Shown here in pieces: positions 25,526 to 34,510 of a DNA stretch of 64,000 nt (the stretch's first letter is position 1; each line of letters opens with the position of its first letter). The notes beneath the pieces are model-generated. The model was not told the origin of the DNA. It searched no databases and saw only the letters and a program-made list of their open reading frames with translations. The DNA is taken from assembly GCF_001468265.1 (NCBI RefSeq), contig NZ_LNRZ01000003.1, positions 62,001-126,000 on the forward strand, written 5' to 3'. The position numbers and the translations under genes were made by a program. This stretch comes from Sphingopyxis sp. H050. GTDB taxonomy: Bacteria; Pseudomonadota; Alphaproteobacteria; Sphingomonadales; Sphingomonadaceae.

Positions 25526-26107
25526 ATGGTCAAGCTCAACAAGATCTACACCCGCACCGGCGACGACGGCACCACCGGCCTCGTAGATGGCTCGCGCATC
25601 GCCAAGTCGGCGCCCTTGATGGCGGCGATCGGCGACGTCGACGAGGCGAACAGCTGGGTCGGCCTCGCCGCTGCCGCGCTCAATCCGGACGGCGAGCATG
25701 GCCGGATGCTTGGCCGCATCCAGAACGAGTTGTTCGACCTCGGCGCCGATCTGGCGACCCCGCCCGACATCCAGTTCGGCTTCGGCCCGCACGACATGGC
25801 GCTGCGCATCGTGCCGAGCCAGATCGCGCGGCTCGAGGACGAGATCGACCGCATGAACGACGATCTCGAGGCGCTCACCAGCTTCATCCTGCCCGGCGGC
25901 ACCGAAGCCGCGGCGCGGCTCCATCTGGCGCGCGCAGTGACGCGGCGGGCCGAGCGATCGGCTGTCGCCGCCGATGCCGAGCGCGACCTCAACCCGCTCG
26001 CGCTCACCTATCTGAACCGGCTCTCGGACCATCTCTTCGTGGTGACGCGGCATATCAACGCGGCGGCGGGCGGCGACATTCTCTGGAAGCCCGGCGCGAC
26101 GCGCTGA
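25526..26107 (+). CDS. Cob(I)yrinic acid a,c-diamide adenosyltransferase, PduO type
   Basis: A 193-residue enzyme that transfers the adenosyl group of ATP to cob(I)alamin to make coenzyme B12. YTRTGDDGTTGL near the N-terminus binds ATP, and TRRAERSAVAADAE plus LNRLSDHLFVVTRHIN near the C-terminus are family signatures. I choose the ATG at 25526, which begins with MVKLNKIYTRTGD as in relatives; an ATG at 25496 would add ten residues reaching into the repeat. Neither has a clear ribosome site. Its best-known user would be methylmalonyl-CoA mutase, consistent with valine/propionate catabolism. Confidence 0.92.
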   Translation: MVKLNKIYTRTGDDGTTGLVDGSRIAKSAPLMAAIGDVDEANSWVGLAAAALNPDGEHGRMLGRIQNELFDLGADLATPPDIQFGFGPHDMALRIVPSQIARLEDEIDRMNDDLEALTSFILPGGTEAAARLHLARAVTRRAERSAVAADAERDLNPLALTYLNRLSDHLFVVTRHINAAAGGDILWKPGATR

Positions 26108-26111
26108 TCTG

Positions 26112-26290
26112 AACGTCCTCCCTGCCGCGTGGCGGTGGGGAGGGGGCACCGTCCGCGAAGCGGATGGTGGAGGAGCTGCGTCATGGCCCGCTCATTAGCC
26201 TGCGCCGTAGGCGCAGTTTATCGTGAGCGCCTGCAAGGCAGTCCAAGGGCGCTGCCACCTCCCCCTTGCTGCGCAACAGGAGGCCATGTT
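26112..26290. repeat. Noncoding gap with degenerate family D palindrome
   Basis: CGTCCTCCCTGCCGCGTGGCGG is followed by GGGGAGGGGGCACCGTCCGCGAAGCGGATGGTGGAGG and, later, CACCTCCCCCTTGCTGCGCAACAGGAGG. These pieces resemble the element at 1.84-1.98 kb. The remaining bases up to the egtB ATG (26291-26377) must hold its promoter, but I see no convincing -35/-10 pair. Confidence 0.55.
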
Positions 26291-26377
26291 CCCTAAACGT
26301 TCTAGACAATCCGCGTCGCCGTAACCATAATCCATCCCACAGCGAAACCGAATCGCACTTCGGGGGATTGTCTCATC

Positions 26378-27643
26378 ATGGCCAGCCGCACCGACGCTTC
26401 GCACCGCACCGATCCGCTGGAGGAACTGGCCCGCCGTTTTTCTGCCACGCGGCGCCTGTCGCTCGATCTGGTCGCGACGCTGTCCGACGCCGACGCGAGC
26501 GCGCAGTCGATGCCCGACGCCTCGCCCGCCAAATGGCATCTCGCGCACACGACATGGTTCTTCGAAACCTTCGTGCTGCGCGACCATCTGCCCGGCTATC
26601 GGCATTTCGACGATCGCTACGCCTATCTCTTCAACAGCTATTACGAGGCCGAGGGCCCGCGCCACGCGCGCCCGCACCGCGGGCTGCTGACGCGCCCGTC
26701 GCTCGACGATGTCTGCGTCTGGCGCGCGCATGTCGATACGGCGGTACAGACTGCGCTGCCCGACCTGCCGTCCGCGGCGCAGGCGCTGGTCGAGCTGGGC
26801 ATCCATCACGAACAGCAGCATCAGGAGCTGCTGCTCACCGACATCAAGCATCTCTTCGCGCAGAACCCGCTCGGCCCGGCGGTGTGGGACAATGCAATCG
26901 CGAATGAAGTTGCGCAGTTTTCCGCGATGAAATGGGTGAAGGGCGCCGAAGGCGTCGCGGCGGCCGGCCATGACGGCGCCGGCTTCGCGTTTGATTGCGA
27001 AGGCCCGCGCCACGACACGCTGCTGACTCCGCATGCGCTGGCCAGCCGCCCCGTCACGAACGGCGAATGGCGCCAGTTCATCGACGACGGCGGCTATCAC
27101 ACCCCCTCGCTGTGGCTCAGCGACGGTTGGGCCTGGGTGCAGGCAGAGGATATTCAGGCGCCGGCCTATTGGCGCGAAGGGCGGACCTTCACCCTGTCGG
27201 GATGGCAAGAGATCGACCCGGCGGCACCTGTCACGCACGTCAGTTTCTTCGAGGCCGATGCTTTTGCCAGCTGGGCGGGCGCCCGCCTTCCGACCGAACA
27301 CGAATGGGAAGCCGCCGCTTCGGCGCTTGACCCTGATGGCGGCCAGCAGCTCGATGCCGCCGGGCCGGTGCAGCCCGCGCCCGCGACCCCCGACACGGAT
27401 CTGCAACAGATGTTCGGCAGCGTGTGGGAATGGACCGGCAGCGCCTACCGCCCCTATCCCGGCTTTCGTGCCGCACCCGGCGCGGTCGGCGAATATAATG
27501 GCAAGTTCATGAGCGGCCAGTTCGTCCTGCGCGGCGGCAGCTGCGCCACGCCGCGCGGCCATTTGCGCGCCTCCTACCGCAATTTCTTCTACCCCCACCA
27601 ACGCTGGCAGTTCACCGGCGTCCGCCTCGCGAAGGATCTTTGA
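26378..27643 (+). CDS. egtB: Ergothioneine biosynthesis iron-dependent sulfoxide synthase
   Basis: A 421-residue enzyme that joins trimethylhistidine (hercynine) to a thiol and oxygen. The N-terminal DinB-like domain carries the iron ligands: WHLAHT (about 53-58) and HEQQHQE (144-150, the HX3HXE motif). The C-terminal formylglycine-type lectin fold shows RPVTNGEWRQFIDDGGY, GARLPTEHEWEAAA and FVLRGGSCATP. Family knowledge says the co-substrate is gamma-Glu-Cys or cysteine; which one is used here cannot be read, but no egtA or egtC is present in the window. egtD follows after one base. Confidence 0.95.
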   Translation: MASRTDASHRTDPLEELARRFSATRRLSLDLVATLSDADASAQSMPDASPAKWHLAHTTWFFETFVLRDHLPGYRHFDDRYAYLFNSYYEAEGPRHARPHRGLLTRPSLDDVCVWRAHVDTAVQTALPDLPSAAQALVELGIHHEQQHQELLLTDIKHLFAQNPLGPAVWDNAIANEVAQFSAMKWVKGAEGVAAAGHDGAGFAFDCEGPRHDTLLTPHALASRPVTNGEWRQFIDDGGYHTPSLWLSDGWAWVQAEDIQAPAYWREGRTFTLSGWQEIDPAAPVTHVSFFEADAFASWAGARLPTEHEWEAAASALDPDGGQQLDAAGPVQPAPATPDTDLQQMFGSVWEWTGSAYRPYPGFRAAPGAVGEYNGKFMSGQFVLRGGSCATPRGHLRASYRNFFYPHQRWQFTGVRLAKDL

Positions 27644-27644
27644 C

Positions 27645-28631
27645 ATGGGCGTTGTACGCCACCTGCGGCAGGTCGATGCCGACGCGACGGGGGTCGACAT
27701 CGCCTTTCGTGCCGACGTCCACGCCGGTCTCTCGCAGCGCCCGAAGGCCGTCCCCGCACGCTGGTTCTACGACGCGACCGGCTCGGCGCTGTTCGAGGAT
27801 ATCACCGCGCTCCCGGAATATTATCCGACGCGCAGCGAGACCGATCTGCTCACCCGTCATGCCGCCGAAATCGCCGCGGCGATCGGCCCCGGCCGCGCCG
27901 TCGTCGAGCTCGGCTCGGGCAGTTCGACCAAGACGCCGCTGCTGATCGAGGCGATCGACCCGGCCGCCTATGTCCCCGTCGATATTTCGGGTGATTTTCT
28001 TCGCGACAGCGCAGAGGCGCTCGCGACGCAGTTTCCGGGGCTCGCCATCTATCCGGTCGAGGCCGATTTTACCCAGCGCGTCGATCTGCCGCGCGAAATC
28101 TGTCCGTTGCCGAAGCTCGGTTTCTTTCCGGGCTCGACGATCGGCAACATGGTCGCGCGCACCGCGATCGATCTGCTGCGGGGCTGGCGTGCGACGCTCG
28201 GCGACGGGTCGCTGATGCTGATCGGGGTCGACCGGATCAAGGATATCGCCATCCTCGAACGCGCCTATGACGACCCGGCGGGAGTCACCGCGGCGTTCAA
28301 CCTCAACCTGCTCGAACGCATCAACCGCGAGCTCGGCGGGACGATCCCGGTCGAGAATTTCAGCCATCGCGCGATCTGGAACGATGTTCATGCGCGCATC
28401 GAAATGCACCTCGTCGCCGCCTGCGACATGGACTTCACCGTCGACGGCCGGACCTATTCGATGGCAAAGGGCGAGACGATCCATAGCGAGAACAGCCACA
28501 AATACGGCCCGCGCGACGCGAACCTGCTGCTCCGCGCGGGCGGCTGGACGCCGGTCGCGACCTGGGACGATGCCGATCCCGCCTTCGCGCTGATCCTCGC
28601 CGAAGCGACCGAGTTCCGCTCGGCCCCTTGA
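27645..28631 (+). CDS. egtD: L-histidine N-alpha-methyltransferase
   Basis: A 328-residue SAM-dependent enzyme that trimethylates histidine to hercynine, the first step of ergothioneine synthesis. WFYDATGSALFEDITALPEYYPTR is the family N-terminal signature (about 40-63); VELGSGSSTKT (87-97) binds SAM; VPVDISGDFL and LGFFPGSTIGN follow, and NLLLRAGGWTP ends the C-domain. It starts one base after the egtB stop, so the two form an operon. Together they give a minimal ergothioneine pathway if a C-S lyase (EgtE-like) is encoded elsewhere. Confidence 0.95.
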   Translation: MGVVRHLRQVDADATGVDIAFRADVHAGLSQRPKAVPARWFYDATGSALFEDITALPEYYPTRSETDLLTRHAAEIAAAIGPGRAVVELGSGSSTKTPLLIEAIDPAAYVPVDISGDFLRDSAEALATQFPGLAIYPVEADFTQRVDLPREICPLPKLGFFPGSTIGNMVARTAIDLLRGWRATLGDGSLMLIGVDRIKDIAILERAYDDPAGVTAAFNLNLLERINRELGGTIPVENFSHRAIWNDVHARIEMHLVAACDMDFTVDGRTYSMAKGETIHSENSHKYGPRDANLLLRAGGWTPVATWDDADPAFALILAEATEFRSAP

Positions 28632-28673
28632 CGCGCTAGCGCTAGAACGTAGAGCGAGGGCCGCTCCCTTACG

Positions 28674-28764
28674 CCGTTTGTCCTGAGCTTGCCCAAAGAC
28701 CGTCCTTCTTTGTTGCGCCGGTCGCAAGACAAGAACGGCCCTTCGACAAGCTCAGGGCGAACGG
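28674..28764. repeat. Family B inverted repeat, copy 3
   Basis: Arms CCGTTTGTCCTGAGCTTGCCCAAAG and CTTCGACAAGCTCAGGGCGAACGG flank a loop between egtD and the hydroxybutyryl-CoA dehydrogenase gene. The left arm is degenerate (GCCCAAAGAC for GTCGAAGGGC). Confidence 0.8.
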
Positions 28765-28798
28765 CGGGGGGTGTTTTGGAAATAATAGGGGACAGTAT

Positions 28799-29665
28799 AT
28801 GATCGTCGGCGTCATCGGGGCAGGGCAAATGGGCGCGGGCATCGCGCAGGTTTCGGCGGGCGCCGGCCACGAGGTGCTCCTCTCCGACATCGACATCGCC
28901 CGCGCCGAAGCCGGCAAGGCCGGCATCGCCAAGGCGCTCGGCCGCCTGGTCGCCAAGGACAAGCTGACGCAGGCCGACGCCGACGCGCTGCTCGGCCGCA
29001 TCACCCCCGTCGCCGATCACGCCGCCTTTGCCCCCGCCGACCTCGTCGTCGAGGCGGCGACCGAGCGCGAGGAGATCAAGCGTGCGATCTTCGCCAGCGT
29101 CGGCCAGCATCTTTCGGGAAGCGCGATTCTGGCCTCGAACACCAGCTCGATCCCGATCACCCGCCTGGCGCAAGCGGCGCCCGACCCGGCGCGCTTCATC
29201 GGGGTGCATTTCTTCAATCCGGTGCCCGTGATGGGGCTGATCGAGCTGATCCGCGGCCTGGCGACCAGCGACGACACGCTGGCAAAGGTCGAGGCCTATG
29301 GCCGCGGGCTCGGCAAGGAAATCGTCCACGCCAACGACGCGCCGGGCTTCATCGTCAACCGCGTGCTGATGCCGCTGATCAATGAGGCGATCTTTGCACT
29401 GGGCGAGGGCGTCGCGACGATGCAGGACATCGACGCGGGGTGTCGTTTGGGCCTCAACCACCCGATGGGCCCGATCACGCTCGCCGACTTCATCGGCCTC
29501 GACACCTGCCTCGAAATCATCCGCGTGCTGCAGAGTGGCACCGGCGACCCCAAATTCCGCCCCGCGCCGCTGCTCGTCCAATATGTCGAGGCGGGCTGGG
29601 TCGGCAAAAAGGCGGGGCGCGGTTTCTACGACTGGACGGGCGAGGCGCCCGTGCCGACGCGGTGA
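28799..29665 (+). CDS. 3-hydroxybutyryl-CoA dehydrogenase
   Basis: A 288-residue NAD-dependent enzyme interconverting 3-hydroxyacyl-CoA and acetoacetyl-CoA-type products. The Rossmann motif VIGAGQMGAGIAQ is at 4-16; VVEAATEREEIK, LASNTSSIPIT and GVHFFNPVPVMGLIE carry the catalytic Glu/His region; the C-domain shows GFIVNRVLMPLINEA. This stand-alone length fits the Hbd/PaaH group, and the butyrate or phenylacetate route are the likely users. Its TGA overlaps the next gene's GTG (GTGA). Confidence 0.93.
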   Translation: MIVGVIGAGQMGAGIAQVSAGAGHEVLLSDIDIARAEAGKAGIAKALGRLVAKDKLTQADADALLGRITPVADHAAFAPADLVVEAATEREEIKRAIFASVGQHLSGSAILASNTSSIPITRLAQAAPDPARFIGVHFFNPVPVMGLIELIRGLATSDDTLAKVEAYGRGLGKEIVHANDAPGFIVNRVLMPLINEAIFALGEGVATMQDIDAGCRLGLNHPMGPITLADFIGLDTCLEIIRVLQSGTGDPKFRPAPLLVQYVEAGWVGKKAGRGFYDWTGEAPVPTR

Positions 29666-30204
29666 CGCCGCCGGCCGACCTCGGGCGCGAGCAGCGCGGG
29701 GTCGTCCGCGGGGCCGCGCTTGCGGCGGCCGTGTCCCTGATTGTCATCCTCGCCGGCTGGCTTTCGCGCGACACGATCGTGGCGCGGAGCGACGATCCGC
29801 TGGCGCGGCTGCTGCTCGCTCTCCGCCTCGATCTCGCGCTGCTCGCCTGCCTCTTTGTAGCCATCGGGCGCGTCGCCCATGGCCGCTATACCTCGGCCGA
29901 AGATATCGGCGGGGGCGCGGCACCGACGGAAAGCGCGCCCGTCCGCGAAGGCCGCGCGCAGCTCCAGAACACGCTCGAACAGGTGGTGCTCGCGCTGCCG
30001 GCACATCTGGCGCTGGCAACGCTGCTCCCGCCCGACCGCATGGGGGTGATCGCCGCGCTCGTCCTGCTGTTTGTCGCAGGCCGCATCGCCTTCACACGCG
30101 GCTATGCGCGCGGCGGCCCCGGGCGCGCCTTCGGCTTCGGGCTAACCTTCTATCCGACCGCCGCGGCGCTGCTCGCGGCGGCCGCGCTCGCCATCGGCAA
30201 TTGA
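29662..30204 (+). CDS. MAPEG-like membrane protein
   Basis: A 180-residue membrane protein with four hydrophobic segments. QNTLEQVVLALPAHLALATLL, then GRIAFTRGYARGGPGRAFGFGLTFYPT, resemble the MAPEG family (membrane-associated eicosanoid/glutathione metabolism). I start at the GTG at 29662, which overlaps the upstream stop as GTGA; a longer frame runs antisense-free through the previous gene and is rejected. Enzyme activity is uncertain, as bacterial members are mostly uncharacterised. Confidence 0.75.
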   Translation: MTPPADLGREQRGVVRGAALAAAVSLIVILAGWLSRDTIVARSDDPLARLLLALRLDLALLACLFVAIGRVAHGRYTSAEDIGGGAAPTESAPVREGRAQLQNTLEQVVLALPAHLALATLLPPDRMGVIAALVLLFVAGRIAFTRGYARGGPGRAFGFGLTFYPTAAALLAAAALAIGN

Positions 30205-30274
30205 CAGGAGCTTAAATCGCCGAAGGGCGTTAGCATGGCAAAAGACGCCATCGCCGCCGCAACAGGAGCCCGTC

Positions 30275-30763
30275 ATGAATCGCCAATTCGCCGGATTGTT
30301 TTCGCTTCTTTTGCTGACCACCGCCGTGCCGCTGCACGCGCAACAGGGCTCGCCCGAGGAATCGACCATCAAGGACACCGCCAATCAGGTGACCGAGCCG
30401 TTCGACGGCAAGGAAGCGCCCCCGAAGCTGCTGGCGATCCAGGGCGATCCCTATTCGCTCGCCGGGATGGGCAAATGTTCGGCGATCATCCGCGAAATAA
30501 CCGAACTCAACGACGTGCTCGGCCCCGATGTCAACGAAACCGTCGACAAGGACCGCGCCAAGAAACGCGAAGAAACCGCCGGGCGGGTCGCGGGCAGCCT
30601 GGCCGGATCGATCATCCCCTTTCGCGGCCTGATCGGCGAAGTCACCGGCGCCAATGCCGAACGGCGGCGCTATGCCGCGGCGGTCTACGCCGGGACGGTG
30701 CGGCGCGGCTTCCTGAAAGGGGTCGGGCTGCAACGCGGTTGCAAGGCGCCCGCGCGGCCCTGA
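30275..30763 (+). CDS. Exported protein, function unknown
   Basis: A 162-residue protein. MNRQFAGLFSLLLLTTAVPLHAQ is a clear signal peptide cut after HAQ. The mature part has a charged stretch KDRAKKREETAGRVAGSLAGSII with small-residue GxxxG-like spacing, and two Cys (CSAI and GCKAPARP) that might pair. I recognise no family. AACAGGAGCCCGTC precedes the ATG. It stands between the MAPEG-like gene and the epoxide hydrolase, same strand. Confidence 0.75.
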   Translation: MNRQFAGLFSLLLLTTAVPLHAQQGSPEESTIKDTANQVTEPFDGKEAPPKLLAIQGDPYSLAGMGKCSAIIREITELNDVLGPDVNETVDKDRAKKREETAGRVAGSLAGSIIPFRGLIGEVTGANAERRRYAAAVYAGTVRRGFLKGVGLQRGCKAPARP

Positions 30764-30803
30764 TACACTCCCCATTATAGGGGTAGCGAGGGAGGGGATT
30801 GAT

Positions 30804-31946
30804 ATGGATGTCGCGAATATCCGGGCCTTCACCATCGATGTGCCGCAGACGGCGCTCGACGATCTGCGCGATCGGCTGGCGAGGACGCGCTGGCCCGAAA
30901 AGGAGACCGTCGACGACTGGGACCAGGGCGTCCCGCTCGCCTATGCGCAGGAACTCGCAGCCTATTGGCGGGAGCATTACGACTGGCGAGAGGTAGAGGC
31001 GCGGCTCAATCGCTATCCCAATTATCTCGCGACGGTCGACGGGCTCGACATCCATTTCCTCCACATCCGCTCGCCGAACCCCGCGGCGCGGCCGCTCGTG
31101 CTGACGCACGGCTGGCCGGGCTCGGTGCTCGAATTCCTCGATGTCATCGAACCCCTGTCGGCCGACCATCATCTCGTGATCCCGTCGCTCCCCGGCTACG
31201 GCTTTTCGGGCAAGCCGGCCGAGGCCAAGTGGAGCGTCGAGCATATTGCAGCGGCGTGGGACGCCCTGATGCGGGCGCTCGGTTACGACCGCTATTTCGC
31301 GCAGGGCGGCGACTGGGGCAGCGCGGTGACCTGCGCGATCGGCGGCAATCACGCCGGTCATTGCGCGGGCATCCACGTCAACATGATCGTCGGCCAGCCC
31401 GATCCGGCGACGATGAGCGACCTCACCGATGCCGAGAAGGCCTATCTCGCCCGCTTCGGCTGGTATCGCGCCAAGGACAATGGCTATTCGACCCAGCAGG
31501 CGACGCGGCCTCAGACGGTGGGGTACGCCCTCGCCGACTCGCCGGTCGGGCAGATGTGCTGGATCGTCGAGAAATTCCACGGCTGGACCGACTGCGGGCA
31601 TCAGCCCGGCGGCCAGTCGATCGGCGGCCACCCCGAAAAGGCGCTGTCGAAGGACGCGATGCTCGACACCGTCAGCCTTTATTGGCTGACCAACAGCGCG
31701 GCCTCGTCGGCGCGGCTCTATTGGCACAGCTTCGCGCAGTTCGGCTTCGGCGAAATTCATGTGCCGACGGGGTGCAGCCTGTTCCCGAACGAGATCATGC
31801 GCCTCTCGCGCCGCTGGGCCGAGGGTCGGTACAAGAATATCGTCTATTGGAACGAGCTGCCCCGCGGCGGCCATTTCGCCGCGTGGGAGCAGCCCGACCT
31901 GTTCGTCGGCGAGGTCCGCGCGGCCCTCGCCGAAATGACGCTATAG
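30804..31946 (+). CDS. Epoxide hydrolase, alpha/beta-hydrolase fold
   Basis: A 380-residue protein with the EHN N-terminal domain (FTIDVPQTALDDLRDRLARTRWPE) and the hydrolase core. HGWPGSVLEF supplies the oxyanion HGxP, FAQGGDWGSAV the nucleophile Asp, YWHSFAQ the lid Tyr region and GGHFAAWEQPDL the catalytic His. It would open epoxides to diols. GAGGGAGGGGATTGAT precedes the ATG. Its 3' end overlaps the convergent lysozyme-inhibitor-like gene by 6 bases. Confidence 0.93.
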   Translation: MDVANIRAFTIDVPQTALDDLRDRLARTRWPEKETVDDWDQGVPLAYAQELAAYWREHYDWREVEARLNRYPNYLATVDGLDIHFLHIRSPNPAARPLVLTHGWPGSVLEFLDVIEPLSADHHLVIPSLPGYGFSGKPAEAKWSVEHIAAAWDALMRALGYDRYFAQGGDWGSAVTCAIGGNHAGHCAGIHVNMIVGQPDPATMSDLTDAEKAYLARFGWYRAKDNGYSTQQATRPQTVGYALADSPVGQMCWIVEKFHGWTDCGHQPGGQSIGGHPEKALSKDAMLDTVSLYWLTNSAASSARLYWHSFAQFGFGEIHVPTGCSLFPNEIMRLSRRWAEGRYKNIVYWNELPRGGHFAAWEQPDLFVGEVRAALAEMTL

Positions 31947-32252
31947 CGGCGTGTAGACGACGCGGCAGCTTTCGGGCGCGCTCCGCGCCGCGGTGTTCCA
32001 CGTCACCTCGTTGCCGTTTCGCGCCAGCCGCGCCCCGGTCCTGTTTTCATAGACCGGGCCGCCGTTCGACGGCGTCTGCTTCAGCACCATCGACCGCATG
32101 CCGTTGACGCGCACGATCGCCGAGTTGCCGACATAGTCGACCTTCAGCTTCGTGCCGCGGTTGCAGTCATAGCTGGTGCCGCTGTTCTCCGGTACGCCCG
32201 AACAGCCCCCGAGAGCGAGCGCTGCGCCAAGGATCAGGATCGCCGGTTTCAT
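31941..32252 (-). CDS. MliC-type lysozyme inhibitor lipoprotein
   Basis: A 103-residue protein. The signal peptide ends in the lipobox ALGGC (Cys17). SYDCNRGTKLKVDYVGNSAIVRVNG and MVLKQTPSNGGPVYEN, then ARLARNGNEVTWN, follow the MliC/PliC fold pattern (Y-x-C, V-x-Y, SGx-Y, paired C-terminal Cys). Members protect against host or predator C-type lysozymes at the cell envelope. AGGAGCAGGACG precedes the ATG at 32252. A longer in-frame reading from 32357 is rejected. Confidence 0.82.
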   Translation of the reverse strand: MKPAILILGAALALGGCSGVPENSGTSYDCNRGTKLKVDYVGNSAIVRVNGMRSMVLKQTPSNGGPVYENRTGARLARNGNEVTWNTAARSAPESCRVVYTPL

Positions 32253-32265
32253 CGTCCTGCTCCTC

Positions 32266-32877
32266 TCAATAGCCCGAGCGAACGCACAGCACGTCGGCCA
32301 GATATTCGCGGCCGCCGACCGTTTCCATATGCTCGCGCGCCGACCCGTTCCAGCCAATCGACCGGCACCAGGCGTCGGCAGTGCGGGCGGCGCAGGCCGC
32401 GGTTGACGACCCGCTCGTGCAGGCGGGAGCGCGATAGCCGTTGGTTCCCGGCTGCGTATGGAATTCGGCGAAATTGCCGCGCGTGCTCTGATCGTTCGCG
32501 GGCGGATTCGGGTTCCAGCCTCCGCCTGTGGCGGTCGGCCGGATCGACTGGATCGTCAGTCCGCGAAGCACATTGTTCAACATCGGTGTGTCGCGGTCTA
32601 CCGTGCGGCAGGCGCCGCGATAGCGGGTCTTCTCGCAAAGTTCCCAGCTCCCGCTGGCGACGCGGATCGAATTGACCGGCCACGACAGGCCCAGATTCGG
32701 CTTGGCTTCGCCGATGAACACGGCGGGTCCGCGGTAGGCGGCGTCGCGATAGATCGTCGCCTCGGGCGGCCGGTACATCTTGTCCTGAGGGGGCTGGGCG
32801 CTCGAGGTGGCGAGAAATCCCGCCCCTATCGACGCCGCGGCTGCGGCAAGGATCGACAAACGATAAGCGGTTTTCAT
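32266..32877 (-). CDS. Exported beta/gamma-crystallin-like protein
   Basis: A 203-residue protein with signal peptide (AAAAASIGAGFLATSSAQ). Residues about 40-100, ATIYRDAAYRGPAVFIGE and IRVASGSWELCEKTRYRGACRTVD, look like the two strands of a Greek-key beta/gamma-crystallin domain, often calcium-binding. The C-terminal half holds six Cys, suggesting disulfides. GGGAGGCTGTG fits the ATG at 32877; a GTG at 32880 is an alternative. It is 13 bases from the MliC-like gene and probably cotranscribed; both would act outside the cytoplasm. Confidence 0.7.
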   Translation of the reverse strand: MKTAYRLSILAAAAASIGAGFLATSSAQPPQDKMYRPPEATIYRDAAYRGPAVFIGEAKPNLGLSWPVNSIRVASGSWELCEKTRYRGACRTVDRDTPMLNNVLRGLTIQSIRPTATGGGWNPNPPANDQSTRGNFAEFHTQPGTNGYRAPACTSGSSTAACAARTADAWCRSIGWNGSAREHMETVGGREYLADVLCVRSGY

Positions 32878-33002
32878 CACAGCCTCCCATTTCAGCGAAA
32901 CGCGACCCGGGACTCGTTATGGTTCCGGAGTTTACGCCGTGCGGGAGCCGCTTGCAAATTATCACGGTGAACCGGCGTCAACCATGCCGCCGCCGCGGCC
33001 GG

Positions 33003-34364
33003 TCACGGCGTCTTGGCAGGCTCGGTGGCCGGAGCCGCGTCGGCGGCAGCCTCCGGCGTGGTTGCCGGAGCGGTGATGGCCTCGGCCGGAGGAGGCGCCG
33101 CCGGTGCAGGCGCGGCGGCCAGCGGCGTGACGCTGAGGATCAACCCCGCGAGCGCCGCCGACATCAGATTCGACAGGCTGCCGGCCAGCAACGCCTTCAG
33201 CCCCAGCTTGGCGATCATCGGCCGCTGATTGGGGGCGAGGCCGCCCGTCACCGCCATCTGGATCGCGATCGAGCTGAAATTGGCGAAACCGCACAGCGCA
33301 AAAGTCGCGATCGCGATCGCGGCGGGCGACAGCGTCCCCTGTACCTTGCCCAGGTCGATGAAGGCGACGAATTCGTTGAGCACGATCTTGGTCCCGAACA
33401 GCCCGCCTGCGGCGGCGCTCTCGTCCCACGGCACGCCCATCAGCCACATCACCGGGCGAAAGATCGTGCCGATGATCGACTGGAACGACAGGTCGGGATA
33501 GCCGAACCAGCCGCCGATCCCGGCGAGCAGCCCGTTGGCGAGCGCGACGAGCGCGACGAAGGCGAGCACCATCGCGCCGACCGCGACCGCGAGCCGGACG
33601 CCGGTCTGCGCGCCCTGCGCGGCCGCCATGATGATGTTCGCGGGCTTTTCCTCGTCGTGGCTCGCCTCGGGCATGATCACCGGCTCGATGCCCAGATCCT
33701 TGGGATCGTCGGGCATCATGATCTTGGCCATCAAGATGCCGCCGGGCGCCGACATGAAGCTCGCGGCGAGCAGATAGGGCAGCAATTGCTCGCCGATCAT
33801 GCTCGCATAGGCGCCAAGGATCGTGCCGGCGACGCCCGCCATGCCGACCGTCATTACCGTGAACAGCTGCGGCGGCGTCAGCCCGGCCAGATAGGGGCGG
33901 ATGACGAGCGGGCTTTCGCTCTGCCCGACGAAGATATTGGCGGCCGCTCCGAGGCTCTCGACCTTGGTGATGCCGGTGATCTTCTGGATCGCGCCACCGA
34001 CCCATTTGATCACCAGCTGCATGATGCCGAGATAATAGAGGATCGAGATCATCGAGGCGAAGAAGATGATCACCGGCAGCGCGGCGATGGCGAAGCTGTG
34101 TCCGCCCATGTCGGGGCTGGCGAGCGGGCCGAAGATGAAGTCGGTGCCGGCCTTGGCATAGCCGAGGAGGTTCGACACCCCGCTCGACATCGCCTGGATG
34201 ACGTTGCGGCCCCACGGCGTGCCGAGAACGAGCAGCGCGAAGCCGGCCTGCAGCAGGAAGGCGGGGACGACGACGCGCGGGCGGATCCAGCGCCGGTTCG
34301 AGGAAAAGAGCACGGCGATCGCAAGCAATGCGACGATGCCGAGCAAACCGATAAGCCGTTCCAT
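33003..34364 (-). CDS. nupC: Concentrative nucleoside transporter (NupC type)
   Basis: A 453-residue inner-membrane symporter that imports nucleosides with protons or sodium. Family marks are VIIFFASMISILYYLGIMQLVIKWVGGAIQ, AAANIFVGQSESPLVIRPYL (the GQSESPL nucleoside-binding loop), GGILMAKIMMPD and NEFVAFIDLGK followed by CGFANFSSIAIQ. The last 45 residues are an Ala/Pro/Thr-rich tail beyond the usual CNT end (APAPAAPPPAEAITAPAT), which is unusual and of unknown use. It is alone on the minus strand. Confidence 0.94.
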   Translation of the reverse strand: MERLIGLLGIVALLAIAVLFSSNRRWIRPRVVVPAFLLQAGFALLVLGTPWGRNVIQAMSSGVSNLLGYAKAGTDFIFGPLASPDMGGHSFAIAALPVIIFFASMISILYYLGIMQLVIKWVGGAIQKITGITKVESLGAAANIFVGQSESPLVIRPYLAGLTPPQLFTVMTVGMAGVAGTILGAYASMIGEQLLPYLLAASFMSAPGGILMAKIMMPDDPKDLGIEPVIMPEASHDEEKPANIIMAAAQGAQTGVRLAVAVGAMVLAFVALVALANGLLAGIGGWFGYPDLSFQSIIGTIFRPVMWLMGVPWDESAAAGGLFGTKIVLNEFVAFIDLGKVQGTLSPAAIAIATFALCGFANFSSIAIQMAVTGGLAPNQRPMIAKLGLKALLAGSLSNLMSAALAGLILSVTPLAAAPAPAAPPPAEAITAPATTPEAAADAAPATEPAKTP

Positions 34365-34510
34365 AATGTCTGTGCGTCCCCCGCAAGTTTATTGCGCCTG
34401 TCTAACGGGCTTTGCCGAGGGGGCAAGGGGCAGGCCGCCATATTGGTCGCAAAGCCGCTTGGCGGTGGCGCTGTCCCGCGATAATCCGGCGGTGGGCAAG
34501 GGGGAATGAA

